Part shown: positions 24,744-33,329 of the stretch, piece by piece
Layout: every line of letters begins with the position of its first letter
Position numbering within the stretch: the stretch's first letter is position 1
Source: CAIZGX01 sp964511555
GTDB taxonomy: Bacteria; Bacteroidota; Bacteroidia; Flavobacteriales_D; Sanyastnellaceae
Assembly: GCA_964511555.1 (NCBI GenBank)
Contig: CAZEFR010000002.1
Span: forward strand, 69,257-133,256
DNA: 64,000 nucleotides
Reading direction: 5' to 3'
Translations under genes and position numbers: made by a program
The notes under the pieces: model-generated
Told to the model about the DNA's origin: nothing
Databases searched by the model: none
The model's input: only the letters and a program-made list of their open reading frames with translations

Positions 24744-25793
24744 ATGAAATTGGGTCAATTCAAATACGAATTGCCTAAAGAATTAATAGCTCAGCATCCG
24801 TTACCCCATCGCGACGACGCCAAATTAATGGTGTTGGATCGTAAGACAGGAAAGATTGAGCACAAGAAATTTCGTGATGTGCTGGATTATTTCAGTGAAG
24901 GCGATGTTATGGTAAACAACAATACCAAGGTATTCCCTGCACGCATGTATGGCAACAAAGAGAAGACGGGTTCAATGATCGAGGTTTTCTTGTTGCGTGA
25001 ATTGAACGACAAAAGTTTGCTTTGGGATACGGTGGTTGACCCTGCGCGTAAAATTCGTATTGGAAATAAATTGTATTTCGGTCCGAACGACGAGTTGGTG
25101 GCTGAAGTAATAGATAATACTACTTCACGCGGAAGAACCCTACGTTTCTTATACGACGGTCCTCATGAAGATTTCAAGAAATTGGTTTACAGCTTAGGCG
25201 AAACACCCCTTCCAAAATATATCGAACGTCCGGTTGAACCAGAAGATGCTGAACGTTATCAAACGATTTATGCGAAATATGAAGGTGCAGTAGCAGCCCC
25301 AACCGCTGGACTACATTTTTCGAAGCAGCTTTCAAAGCGTTTGGAAATTGCAGGAATTCATATGGCGGAACTAACGCTTCACATAGGTTTGGGTACGTTT
25401 AGAACAGTTGAAGTGGAAGACTTAACGAAGCACAAAACAGATAGCGAGCAATTGATTATTCCGCAGGCCACTGCAGATATTGTGAATGAGGCTCGTGCGA
25501 ACGGGAAGCGTGTTTGTGCGGTTGGCACAACGACATTACGTGCTTTTGAGAGCAGTGTTGGTACAAACAATACATTGAAGGCATTTGACGGATGGGCAAG
25601 TAAGTTTATTTTCCCTCCATATGATTTTCAAATAGCAGACAGCTTAATTACTAATTTTCATGAGCCTCAGAGCGTTTTGTTGATGATGTCGACGGCATTT
25701 GGGGGATATGATTTTGTGATGGAGGCGTACAAAGAAGCAATAAAGAAGAAGTATCGTTTCTTTTGTTACGGAGATGCGCTGTTGATCATCTAA
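24744..25793 (+). CDS. queA: S-adenosylmethionine:tRNA ribosyltransferase-isomerase
   Basis: Transfers and isomerises the ribose of SAM onto preQ1 in tRNA to give epoxyqueuosine. 349 residues from the ATG at 24744 (a TTG four codons earlier is less likely). Motifs: ELIAQHPLPHRDDAKLMV at the start, GDVMVNNNTKVFPARMYG, AAPTAGLHFS and HIGLGTFRTVEVEDLTKHK. Confidence 0.96.
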   Translation: MKLGQFKYELPKELIAQHPLPHRDDAKLMVLDRKTGKIEHKKFRDVLDYFSEGDVMVNNNTKVFPARMYGNKEKTGSMIEVFLLRELNDKSLLWDTVVDPARKIRIGNKLYFGPNDELVAEVIDNTTSRGRTLRFLYDGPHEDFKKLVYSLGETPLPKYIERPVEPEDAERYQTIYAKYEGAVAAPTAGLHFSKQLSKRLEIAGIHMAELTLHIGLGTFRTVEVEDLTKHKTDSEQLIIPQATADIVNEARANGKRVCAVGTTTLRAFESSVGTNNTLKAFDGWASKFIFPPYDFQIADSLITNFHEPQSVLLMMSTAFGGYDFVMEAYKEAIKKKYRFFCYGDALLII

Positions 25794-25880
25794 AAGCACT
25801 TTGAACGTCTTGAATCTTGAAAATTTAATGTTTTCATGAAAGAAATGTTGAAAAGTGTTTGCAGATAAGAAAAAAGATTG

Positions 25881-25888
25881 TATTTTCG
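25881..25888 (+). promoter_or_regulatory. promoter of rplM-rpsI
   Basis: TATTTTCG followed by CA, with TTTG at 25858-25861 exactly 19 nt upstream. The 5' leader of about 40 nt contains CCC...GGG that could form a short hairpin (25893-25906). The rest of the gap after queA (25794-25857) shows nothing clear. Confidence 0.6.
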
Positions 25889-25930
25889 CACCCCCAAATT
25901 TTAGGGAACTGACTTTAAGAATAGAGAAAA

Positions 25931-26380
25931 ATGGATACGTTGAGTTACAAAACACCATCGGCAAACAAGGAATCTGCAAACAAGCAGTGGTTGATTGTAG
26001 ATGCAGAAGGTAAGAATCTTGGTCGCTTGGCCAGTGAAGTAGCATCTGTACTTCGTGGAAAGCACAAGCCATTGTTTACACCTCACGCGGATTGCGGAGA
26101 CTATGTAATAGTTGTAAACGCAGAGAAAGTAGCACTTACTGGAAAGAAGTGGGACGAGAAGGTTTACATCCGTTACACAGGCTATCCTGGTGGTCAGCGT
26201 TTCGCGAGTCCAAAGGAAATGATGGCAAAGCACCCAACAGCTATGATTGAGATGGCTATTCGCGGAATGCTTCCAAAAAATCGTTTAGGTCGTGAAGTGT
26301 TTAGAAACTTGTATGTTTATGCAGGAGCGAATCACGAGCAAAACGCTCAACAACCAACAGTTTATACTTTAAAAGGATAA
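25931..26380 (+). CDS. rplM: 50S ribosomal protein L13
   Basis: 149 residues. QWLIVDAEGKNLGRLASEVASVLRGKHKP near the N-terminus, GDYVIVVNAEKVALTGKKW and MLPKNRLGREVFRNLYVY are standard L13. First gene of the universal rplM-rpsI pair, 8 nt before rpsI. Confidence 0.98.
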   Translation: MDTLSYKTPSANKESANKQWLIVDAEGKNLGRLASEVASVLRGKHKPLFTPHADCGDYVIVVNAEKVALTGKKWDEKVYIRYTGYPGGQRFASPKEMMAKHPTAMIEMAIRGMLPKNRLGREVFRNLYVYAGANHEQNAQQPTVYTLKG

Positions 26381-26388
26381 TTTAGTCA

Positions 26389-26784
26389 ATGGCAACTACG
26401 CAATATACCAATACTTCAGGTCGTCGTAAGACCGCAGTAGCTCGTGTTTACCTTTCAGAAGGAACAGGAAAATTTGAAATCAATGGAAAAGATTACGCAA
26501 ATTATTTTCCAACGCTAGTACTTCAGTACCGCGTTAACCAACCTTTCATTCTTACTGGGAATGAAGGGAAGTATGATTTCAAAGCGAACATTGACGGTGG
26601 AGGAATCACCGGGCAGGCAGAAGCTGTTCGTTTAGCTATTAGCAAAGCATTAATTGAACTTAATCCCGATTGGAAGCCAGCTTTGAAAGCTGAAGGTCTT
26701 ACCACTCGTGATCCGCGTATGGTTGAACGTAAGAAATTCGGTCAACGTAAGGCTCGTGCTCGCTTCCAATTCTCTAAGCGTTAA
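26389..26784 (+). CDS. rpsI: 30S ribosomal protein S9
   Basis: 131 residues. GRRKTAVARVYLSEGTGK at the start, GGGITGQAEAVRLAISKALIE in the middle, and the basic C-terminal tail KFGQRKARARFQFSKR that reaches the P-site tRNA. Confidence 0.98.
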   Translation: MATTQYTNTSGRRKTAVARVYLSEGTGKFEINGKDYANYFPTLVLQYRVNQPFILTGNEGKYDFKANIDGGGITGQAEAVRLAISKALIELNPDWKPALKAEGLTTRDPRMVERKKFGQRKARARFQFSKR

Positions 26785-26831
26785 TCGCCAAGAGATTTTT
26801 GGAAAGCTTTATCGGGCTTGTTTAGCATCCA

Positions 26832-26872
26832 AACTCCAAAGACTCATATTTCGATATGGCTACTTTGGAGTT
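26832..26872 (+). promoter_or_regulatory. structured rpsB leader: long hairpin capped by TTCG
   Basis: In the 124-nt gap between rpsI and rpsB, AACTCCAAAG (26832-26841) pairs with CTTTGGAGTT (26863-26872), and inside it CATAT (26845-26849) pairs with ATATG (26854-26858) around a TTCG tetraloop. A short T-rich stretch, GATTTTTAG, follows. It could be a terminator/attenuator or an S2-binding autoregulatory leader; the T-run is interrupted by the final AG, and the start codon is 36 nt away. I cannot tell which from one sequence. Confidence 0.55.
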
Positions 26873-26908
26873 GATTTTTAGAGAACGTAAACAAGAATAA
26901 AATAAAAA

Positions 26909-27688
26909 ATGGCAAAAGTTACTTTTGATGAATTGCTAGATGCCGGAGTACACTTCGGACACCTTAGCCGCAAATGGAATCCAAACATGGATCCGTATAT
27001 CTTCGGAGAGAAAAAAGGGATTCATATTATTGATTTGAACAAGACGATTGTAAAGCTTGATGAAGCTTGCAGCGCAATGACTCAAATTGCAAAATCAGGC
27101 AAGAAAATCCTTTTCGTTGCTACCAAAAAACAAGCTAAAGACATCGTTGCTGAGAAAGTAAGTGCAATAGGCATGCCTTTCGTAGTAGAGCGTTGGCCAG
27201 GTGGAATGTTAACGAACTTCGTTACCATTCGTAAGGCGGTTCGTAAAATGACTTCTATTGAGAAAATGGAAGCTGACGGAACTGCTGCTACCATGAGCAA
27301 GAGAGAGCGTCTTCAAATGACACGTACTGTTACAAAAATGCGTAAGAACCTAGGTTCTATTGCAGATATGAACCGTGTTCCAGCCGCTTTATTTGTTATC
27401 GATGTAATGAAAGAACATATCGCCGTTGCAGAAGCAAAGCGTCTTGGTATTCCAGTGTTCGCAATGGTTGATACCAACAGCGATCCTCGTAAAATCGATT
27501 TCGCTATCCCAGCAAATGACGATGCTACAAAGTCTATCAGTAAAATATTAGACGTTGCTATCGAAGCAATTGCTGCTGGTTTGGCTGAACGCAAAACAGA
27601 CAAAGACAAGGGAGAAGAAATTCCGGAAACAGCTGAAAAGAAAGAAGACAGAAAGCCGGCTACTCGCAAGCGCACCCCGAAGGCTTAA
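26909..27688 (+). CDS. rpsB: 30S ribosomal protein S2
   Basis: 259 residues. DAGVHFGHLSRKWNPNMDPYIFG, then VERWPGGMLTNFVTIRKAV and GIPVFAMVDTNSDPRKIDFAIPANDDA are canonical. The last 30 or so residues form a charged Lys/Glu tail (TAEKKEDRKPATRKRTPKA), as often seen in this phylum. Followed after 26 nt by tsf. Confidence 0.98.
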   Translation: MAKVTFDELLDAGVHFGHLSRKWNPNMDPYIFGEKKGIHIIDLNKTIVKLDEACSAMTQIAKSGKKILFVATKKQAKDIVAEKVSAIGMPFVVERWPGGMLTNFVTIRKAVRKMTSIEKMEADGTAATMSKRERLQMTRTVTKMRKNLGSIADMNRVPAALFVIDVMKEHIAVAEAKRLGIPVFAMVDTNSDPRKIDFAIPANDDATKSISKILDVAIEAIAAGLAERKTDKDKGEEIPETAEKKEDRKPATRKRTPKA

Positions 27689-27714
27689 TTTTTAACGAAT
27701 TAATTTATTGAATC

Positions 27715-28539
27715 ATGAATATTACAGCAGCAGATGTAAATAAACTACGTACCATGACTGGTGCGGGTATGATGGATTGCAAGAAAGCCCTTACCGAAGC
27801 GGAAGGTGACTTCGAAAAAGCAGTAGAATTGCTTCGTAAGAAAGGTCAGAAAGTGGCTGCAAGCCGTGGAGACCGCGACGCAACAGAAGGAGTTGTTTTA
27901 GCTAAATCGAGTGCAGACAACACGAGCGGATACATTATTGTTCTGAACTGCGAAACTGATTTCGTAGCGAAGAACGAAGGTTTCGTAAGCTTCGCAACGA
28001 GTATTTTGGATGCTGCTATCGCAAACAATGCGAACAGCCCAGAAGCGGTTAAAGCATTAACCTTCCCAGGCACTTCTCTAACTATTGAAGAAAAAATTAC
28101 TGAAGAGATTGGTAAAATCGGAGAGAAAATTGATTTGTCGACAGCGTCACAAATCAACGCTGGATTCGTTTATTGCTACAATCATCCAGGTAACAAATTG
28201 GCGTCTATCGTAGGTTTCAACAAAGAAACTTCTGCAGATGTAGCGAAAGATGTTGCAATGCAAACTGCGGCAATGGCCCCAGTAGCATTGGATGAGTCTT
28301 CAGTTCCAGAAGAATTGAAGCAAAAAGAAATCGAAATTGGAAAAGAATTGGCTATCAACGAAGGTAAACCTGCGGATATGGCTGAGAAAATTGCAATGGG
28401 TCGTTTGAACAAATGGTTTAAAGAAACTACTTTGGTGAATCAAGAATTCATTAAAGACAGCAAATTAACTGTTGGTCAATACGTGAAATCAGTAGATAAA
28501 GATTTGTCTATCTCTGGTTTCTTACGCAGCGGATTATAA
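27715..28539 (+). CDS. tsf: translation elongation factor Ts
   Basis: GDP-GTP exchange factor of EF-Tu. 274 residues: N-terminal UBA-like part with LRTMTGAGMMDCKKALTEAEGD, then NCETDFVAKNEGFV, typical of EF-Ts. Co-transcribed with rpsB and closed by a strong terminator. Confidence 0.98.
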   Translation: MNITAADVNKLRTMTGAGMMDCKKALTEAEGDFEKAVELLRKKGQKVAASRGDRDATEGVVLAKSSADNTSGYIIVLNCETDFVAKNEGFVSFATSILDAAIANNANSPEAVKALTFPGTSLTIEEKITEEIGKIGEKIDLSTASQINAGFVYCYNHPGNKLASIVGFNKETSADVAKDVAMQTAAMAPVALDESSVPEELKQKEIEIGKELAINEGKPADMAEKIAMGRLNKWFKETTLVNQEFIKDSKLTVGQYVKSVDKDLSISGFLRSGL

Positions 28540-28560
28540 TTCATTTTGAATTAGAAACGA

Positions 28561-28588
28561 AAAGGGCTGTCTTCGGACAGCCCTTTTC
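28561..28588 (+). terminator. terminator after tsf
   Basis: AAAAGGGCTGTC (28561-28572) with GACAGCCCTTTT (28577-28588), TTCG tetraloop: a textbook intrinsic terminator. Confidence 0.92.
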
Positions 28589-28680
28589 GTTTATTCATCT
28601 ATTAGGGTTCAATTCATGTAAATGAAATTATTTGAATAAATTCTAAATTATTTTGTCGCTTGTATAACCTTTTATGATTG

Positions 28681-28688
28681 TATTTTCG
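28681..28688 (+). promoter_or_regulatory. promoter of sdhCAB
   Basis: TATTTTCG followed by CA, identical through ten bases to the rplM element; TTG at 28660-28662 lies 18 nt upstream. ATG of sdhC is 21 nt downstream. Confidence 0.6.
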
Positions 28689-28709
28689 CACAGCAAAACA
28701 AAAACCAAT

Positions 28710-29396
28710 ATGGGTCTTTTTACATCATCACTAGTCAAGAAATTTTGGATGGCCGCCACCGGTCTCTTCCTAATTTCATTTTTAGTCGTTCACGCAGGTA
28801 TTAACGCCATGATTTTCTTCAACGATGGAGGGCAAACCTTCAACGAATGGGGTCATTTCATGGGTACCAACCTAATTATCCGAACGATGGAAATTGGTTT
28901 GTTCGCCGGTCTAATCCTGCACATTGTAGATGGTCTGATGCTTTATTTTCAGAACCGCAAAGCTCGACCAATAAAGTACGCTTACAACAAGCCTTCGGCA
29001 AGCAGCACATGGTACTCGAGAAGCATGGCATTGTTGGGCACATTGATTCTAATTTTCTTGGTTATTCACCTGAAAGACTTTTGGTTGAAGACTCGAATTA
29101 CAGAGTTGACAGTTCAACCAACACATGTCAAAATTGACGGTGTCATGCACGAGAATTTATTCGCTGAAATGGTGTTGGTGTTCAAGAATCCTTTTGCTGT
29201 AGTTATTTATTTGCTTGGATGTTTTTCACTGTTCTGGCACTTATTTCATGGATTCAAAAGTGCGTTTCAGTCTTTAGGCTTGAACCACAGAAAGTATTCA
29301 AGTACTATTGAATTAGCAGGTTCTGTATTTTCAGTTGTGATTTCAGTATTGTTCGCATCTATGCCAGTTGCGATGTACCTCGGTTGGGTTAAATAA
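28710..29396 (+). CDS. sdhC: succinate dehydrogenase cytochrome b subunit (type B)
   Basis: 228 residues from the ATG at 28710; an upstream ATG at 28674 lies before the promoter and is rejected. Five membrane helices are visible, with histidines at their ends (VVHAGINAM, LHIVDGLMLY, VIHLKDFW, WHLFHGFK) that fit ligands for two haems. This is the membrane anchor of type B succinate:menaquinone reductase, with no SdhD. Confidence 0.9.
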   Translation: MGLFTSSLVKKFWMAATGLFLISFLVVHAGINAMIFFNDGGQTFNEWGHFMGTNLIIRTMEIGLFAGLILHIVDGLMLYFQNRKARPIKYAYNKPSASSTWYSRSMALLGTLILIFLVIHLKDFWLKTRITELTVQPTHVKIDGVMHENLFAEMVLVFKNPFAVVIYLLGCFSLFWHLFHGFKSAFQSLGLNHRKYSSTIELAGSVFSVVISVLFASMPVAMYLGWVK

Positions 29397-29418
29397 TTCG
29401 GATTAAAAATTACTTCCA

Positions 29419-31419
29419 ATGAAGTTAGACGCTAAAATTCCAGAAGGGCCACTTGATCAAAAGTGGACAAAGTATAAAAGTTCAGTTCGTTTGGTGAATC
29501 CTTCGAACAAGAGAAACATTGAGGTTATTGTTGTTGGAACCGGTTTGGCCGGTTCTTCTGCAGCAGCTTCTTTAGCGGAAATGGGTTACAAAGTGAAAGC
29601 GTTTTGTTTTCAAGATAGCCCCCGTCGTGCGCACTCCATTGCTGCGCAAGGTGGTATTAACGCGGCCAAGAATTACATGAACGACGGTGATAGCACCTAT
29701 CGTTTGTTCTATGACACCATTAAAGGTGGTGACTATCGCTCAAGAGAGGCTAATGTTCATCGTTTGGCTGAGGTAAGCACAAGCATCATAGATCAGTGTG
29801 TTGCTCAGGGTGTCCCTTTTGCTCGCGATTACGGCGGATTGTTAGACAACCGTTCATTCGGTGGAACACAGGTGTCTCGTACGTTTTATGCCAAGGGCCA
29901 AACAGGTCAGCAACTTTTGTTGGGTGCGTATTCAGCATTAAGCCGTCAGATTGGTAAGGGAAGTGTGAAGTTGTACAACCGTCATGAAATGATGGATTTA
30001 GTTGTTGTAGACGGAAAAGCGAGAGGAATTATAGCACGTAACATGATTACGGGTGAAATTGAAAGTCACAGTGGTCATGCGGTTGTGTTGTGCACAGGTG
30101 GGTATGGTAACGTATTTTTCCTTTCAACAAACGCAATGGGGTCGAATGTAACAGCTGCATGGCGCGCCCACCGCAGAGGTGCTGCATTTGCGAATGCTTG
30201 TTTTACACAAATTCACCCAACATGTATTCCAGTTAGTGGTGACCATCAGTCTAAATTGACATTGATGTCAGAGTCGTTGCGTAATGATGGACGTATTTGG
30301 GTTCCCCTTCACAAGGAAGATGCGGAAGCTATTCGCGCGAAAAAATTAAAACCAACCGACCTTCCAGAAGAACGTCGTGATTATTACCTAGAGCGTCGTT
30401 ACCCTGCTTTCGGAAACTTGGTTCCTAGAGATGTTGCATCACGCGCAGCAAAAGAGCGTTGTGATGCTGGATTTGGAGTGAATGCTACAGGAGAAGCTGT
30501 TTATCTAGATTTCGCAGCGGCAATTATGCGTTACGGAAAAACAGCGGCTACAGTTCAAGGTATTCAAAATGCTTCGGAAGATAAAATTCGCGAGTTAGGA
30601 ACGAAGGTGGTAGAAGCGAAGTATGGTAACTTGTTCCAGATGTACGAGCAAATTGTTGCTGAAAATCCATACAAGACGCCAATGATGATTTATCCGGCCG
30701 TTCACTACACGATGGGTGGTCTTTGGGTTGACTATGAATTAATGACAACTGTTAAAGGTTGCTACGCAGCCGGTGAGGCGAACTTCAGTGATCATGGTGC
30801 AAACCGTTTGGGAGCATCGGCGTTAATGCAGGGTCTAGCAGATGGTTACTTCGTGCTTCCATATACCATTGGAAATTATTTGGCAGATGAGATTAGCACG
30901 GGTGCAATTTCAACCGACACTCCTGAGTTTCACGAAGCAGAGAAAGCTGTTAAAGAGCGTTTAGAAGCGTTTTTCAAGACTACAGGAACAGAGACAGTAG
31001 ACACTTACCACAAGAAATTGGGTAAGATTATTTGGGACTATTGCGGAATGGCAAGAAACAAACAAGGTCTTGAATTTGCTATTTCAGAAATCAAAAAGAT
31101 TCGCGAAGATTTCTATAAAAACGTAAAGGTTCCAGGCGGAATGGTTGGTGTGAACACAGAGCTTGAAAAGGCCACCCGTGTTGCTGATTTTATAGAACTT
31201 GGAGAGCTGATGTGTCTCGATGCATTGGATAGAAATGAATCTTGCGGAGGTCACTTCAGAGAAGAGCACCAAACAGAAGAGGGAGAAGCGTTGCGTTTAG
31301 ATGACCAATACAGCTATGTGGCCGCTTGGGAATTTACAGGAGATCCCTCTGCGCCTAAACTCAATAAAGAGGAGTTGATTTACGAAAACATCAAAGTTCA
31401 ACAACGATCATACAAATAA
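29419..31419 (+). CDS. sdhA: succinate dehydrogenase flavoprotein subunit
   Basis: 666 residues, the length of type B / fumarate-reductase-like enzymes. FAD-binding VVGTGLAGSSAAASLAEMG near residue 36, covalent-flavin histidine in RAHSIAAQGGINAAKN, and active-site regions THPT-like QIHPTCIP and GANRLGASALMQGLADG. Oxidises succinate to fumarate in the TCA cycle, passing electrons to SdhB. One base separates its stop from sdhB. Confidence 0.97.
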   Translation: MKLDAKIPEGPLDQKWTKYKSSVRLVNPSNKRNIEVIVVGTGLAGSSAAASLAEMGYKVKAFCFQDSPRRAHSIAAQGGINAAKNYMNDGDSTYRLFYDTIKGGDYRSREANVHRLAEVSTSIIDQCVAQGVPFARDYGGLLDNRSFGGTQVSRTFYAKGQTGQQLLLGAYSALSRQIGKGSVKLYNRHEMMDLVVVDGKARGIIARNMITGEIESHSGHAVVLCTGGYGNVFFLSTNAMGSNVTAAWRAHRRGAAFANACFTQIHPTCIPVSGDHQSKLTLMSESLRNDGRIWVPLHKEDAEAIRAKKLKPTDLPEERRDYYLERRYPAFGNLVPRDVASRAAKERCDAGFGVNATGEAVYLDFAAAIMRYGKTAATVQGIQNASEDKIRELGTKVVEAKYGNLFQMYEQIVAENPYKTPMMIYPAVHYTMGGLWVDYELMTTVKGCYAAGEANFSDHGANRLGASALMQGLADGYFVLPYTIGNYLADEISTGAISTDTPEFHEAEKAVKERLEAFFKTTGTETVDTYHKKLGKIIWDYCGMARNKQGLEFAISEIKKIREDFYKNVKVPGGMVGVNTELEKATRVADFIELGELMCLDALDRNESCGGHFREEHQTEEGEALRLDDQYSYVAAWEFTGDPSAPKLNKEELIYENIKVQQRSYK

Positions 31420-31420
31420 G

Positions 31421-32188
31421 ATGAGCAACGGAAACATGAACCTTACGCTAAAAGTTTGGCGTCAGTCCAACAGCACTGCTGCTGGAAAAATGGAGACCTA
31501 CCAATTGGGCGGTGTATCTCCGGATATGTCTTTCTTGGAAATGATTGACATGTTGAATGAGCAAATTATTCGCAAGGGCGAAGATGCTATTGCGTTTGAC
31601 CACGACTGCCGTGAAGGTATTTGTGGAATGTGCAGTATGTTCATTAACGGTGAAGCACACGGTCCAAACCGTGGTGTAACCACTTGTCAATTGCACATGC
31701 GTTCTTTCAAGGACGGTGATACCATTTATATTGAACCGTGGAGAGCTGAAGGTTTCCCAGTGGTGAAAGACTTAATGGTAGACCGCGCAGCGTTCGATCG
31801 CATTATTCAATCGGGAGGATTCGTCTCTGTAAATACTTCTGGAAGAACCATGGACGCGAATGCGATTCCTATTCCGAAAGAGGATGCAGATAAGGCTTTT
31901 GATGCGGCAACGTGTATTGGATGTGGTGCTTGCGTAGCAACTTGTCCGAACAGTTCAGCCATGTTGTTCGTGAGTGCGAAAGTTTCTCAGTTCGCTTTGT
32001 TACCGCAAGGACATCCAGAGCGCAAAGAGCGTGTATTGAATATGGTGAAACAAATGGATGCAGAAGGATTTGGAAATTGCAGCAACATCGGCGCTTGCGA
32101 AGTTCAATGTCCGAAGAGCATTAGCATTGAAAACATAGCCCGCATGAACAGAGAGTATCTTTCTGCGAGTGTGAAACCAGAGAATTAA
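31421..32188 (+). CDS. sdhB: succinate dehydrogenase iron-sulfur subunit
   Basis: 255 residues. [2Fe-2S] cysteines at 63, 68, 71 and 89 (CREGICGMC then TTC), followed by ferredoxin-like clusters in CIGCGACVATCPN and CSNIGACEVQCP. Links SdhA to the membrane subunit. The stop overlaps the start of the PAP2 gene (TAATG). Confidence 0.97.
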   Translation: MSNGNMNLTLKVWRQSNSTAAGKMETYQLGGVSPDMSFLEMIDMLNEQIIRKGEDAIAFDHDCREGICGMCSMFINGEAHGPNRGVTTCQLHMRSFKDGDTIYIEPWRAEGFPVVKDLMVDRAAFDRIIQSGGFVSVNTSGRTMDANAIPIPKEDADKAFDAATCIGCGACVATCPNSSAMLFVSAKVSQFALLPQGHPERKERVLNMVKQMDAEGFGNCSNIGACEVQCPKSISIENIARMNREYLSASVKPEN

Positions 32189-32838
32189 TGCAACAATTTC
32201 ATATAAAGCACCAAGCGCTCCTTTTGCTCTTGGTGCTTTTTTGTTTTAGGTCGAATGGTCAAGCTGCATGGGATTTAAATCTCTTAGCAAAGATTAACGG
32301 AGGTCCTGAAAAATCTGATCGCTTTTGGGAGGTATACACGAACAGTATGTCATACGTAACACTTGGCACGCCTTTATTGGTTGGAGCCACAGGTGTTTTG
32401 AAAAAGGACGAATTCGTAAAGCGTCAGTTTGTTGGCATGTTAGGGGGATTTGCACTGAATGGATTTCTTACTATTTCTTTGAAATACGGCATAGCCCGCG
32501 AAAGGCCATTTACTTCTCACAGTAGTTTGATTTATAAGAAGACACATGCAGAAAGTATGTCTTTTCCTTCGGGACATGCGAGTGCGGCTTTTCAGTGGGC
32601 AACAAGTTGCGTGTTGGCTAAACCGAAATGGTATGTAGCGGTTCCTGCTTACGTTTATGCATGCGGAATTGGTTACTCGCGTTTGTATTTGGGCGTTCAT
32701 TATCCAACAGATATTTTGGCAGGTGCAATGGTAGGAAGCGCTAGTGCCTTCGCTTCTTATTACATCAACAATTGGTTTTGGAAGAAGATGGATTCTAGGA
32801 AAAAGAACATTCGGGTGACAATTAACCCTTCCTTTTAA
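32188..32838 (+). CDS. PAP2-family phosphatase
   Basis: 216 residues with an N-terminal signal or anchor helix (about 5-24) and several hydrophobic segments. All three parts of the PAP2 active site are present: KYGIARERP at 99-107, PSGH at 127-130 and SRLYLGVHYPTD at 164-175. Likely dephosphorylates a lipid phosphate such as undecaprenyl pyrophosphate, phosphatidylglycerophosphate or lipid A on the periplasmic side; which one is open. Its ATG overlaps the sdhB stop. Confidence 0.9.
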   Translation: MQQFHIKHQALLLLLVLFCFRSNGQAAWDLNLLAKINGGPEKSDRFWEVYTNSMSYVTLGTPLLVGATGVLKKDEFVKRQFVGMLGGFALNGFLTISLKYGIARERPFTSHSSLIYKKTHAESMSFPSGHASAAFQWATSCVLAKPKWYVAVPAYVYACGIGYSRLYLGVHYPTDILAGAMVGSASAFASYYINNWFWKKMDSRKKNIRVTINPSF

Positions 32839-32843
32839 AAATA

Positions 32844-32869
32844 AAAAAGCCGCAATTAAGCGGCTTTTT
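32844..32869. terminator. bidirectional terminator after sdhCAB-PAP2
   Basis: AAAAAGCCGC (32844-32853) with GCGGCTTTTT (32860-32869), 6-nt loop, T-run on both strands. Closes the sdh operon and the convergent minus-strand gene pair. Confidence 0.88.
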
Positions 32870-32886
32870 ACTTGAAGTTAATTCGT

Positions 32887-33312
32887 TTACTGTTTGAATC
32901 CCGAAACGATGCTAATGCAGCCGATGTGCTGAACTACGGCATCTTTTTGTTCAGGAACTTTAACCCTCACAACAAGTTGTTGTGTGTTTTTCATTTTGAA
33001 TTCAAAAGCCTCTTTGTCTTGAGCGCCTTTGTTGGTGTAAATCTGCTTACCGTTGATATCGCTTACAGTGAACTCAACATCGCCAAGGATGGGGTGAGCA
33101 ACAACTAACAAGCGATAGTCACGTCCACCAAAGAAAGTCACCATTATTTCGGCATCTTCACCAGGAGCCATTTGCGCCGAGTTGTAGCTATCGTTTTGAA
33201 CGTATCCATTTAATTTTGGTAGAACTTTATTCTTCGTGAAGGGCTTACATTGTGCAGAGGCAAACACAGGTACAAAGACCAAGAGGAACAGGAGAATTTT
33301 ATATGCTTTCAT
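32887..33312 (-). CDS. small secreted protein, unknown function
   Basis: 141 residues with a signal peptide (about 1-20, ending ASAQ) and a beta-rich mature part (GEDAEIMVTFFGGRDYRLLVV, VEFTVSDINGKQIYTNKG). Similar small periplasmic proteins occur across Bacteroidota, but I know of no function. It follows the upstream lipoprotein gene by 17 nt, so the two are likely one operon. Confidence 0.7.
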   Translation of the reverse strand: MKAYKILLFLLVFVPVFASAQCKPFTKNKVLPKLNGYVQNDSYNSAQMAPGEDAEIMVTFFGGRDYRLLVVAHPILGDVEFTVSDINGKQIYTNKGAQDKEAFEFKMKNTQQLVVRVKVPEQKDAVVQHIGCISIVSGFKQ

Positions 33313-33329
33313 GATATCTTCTGAATTTT

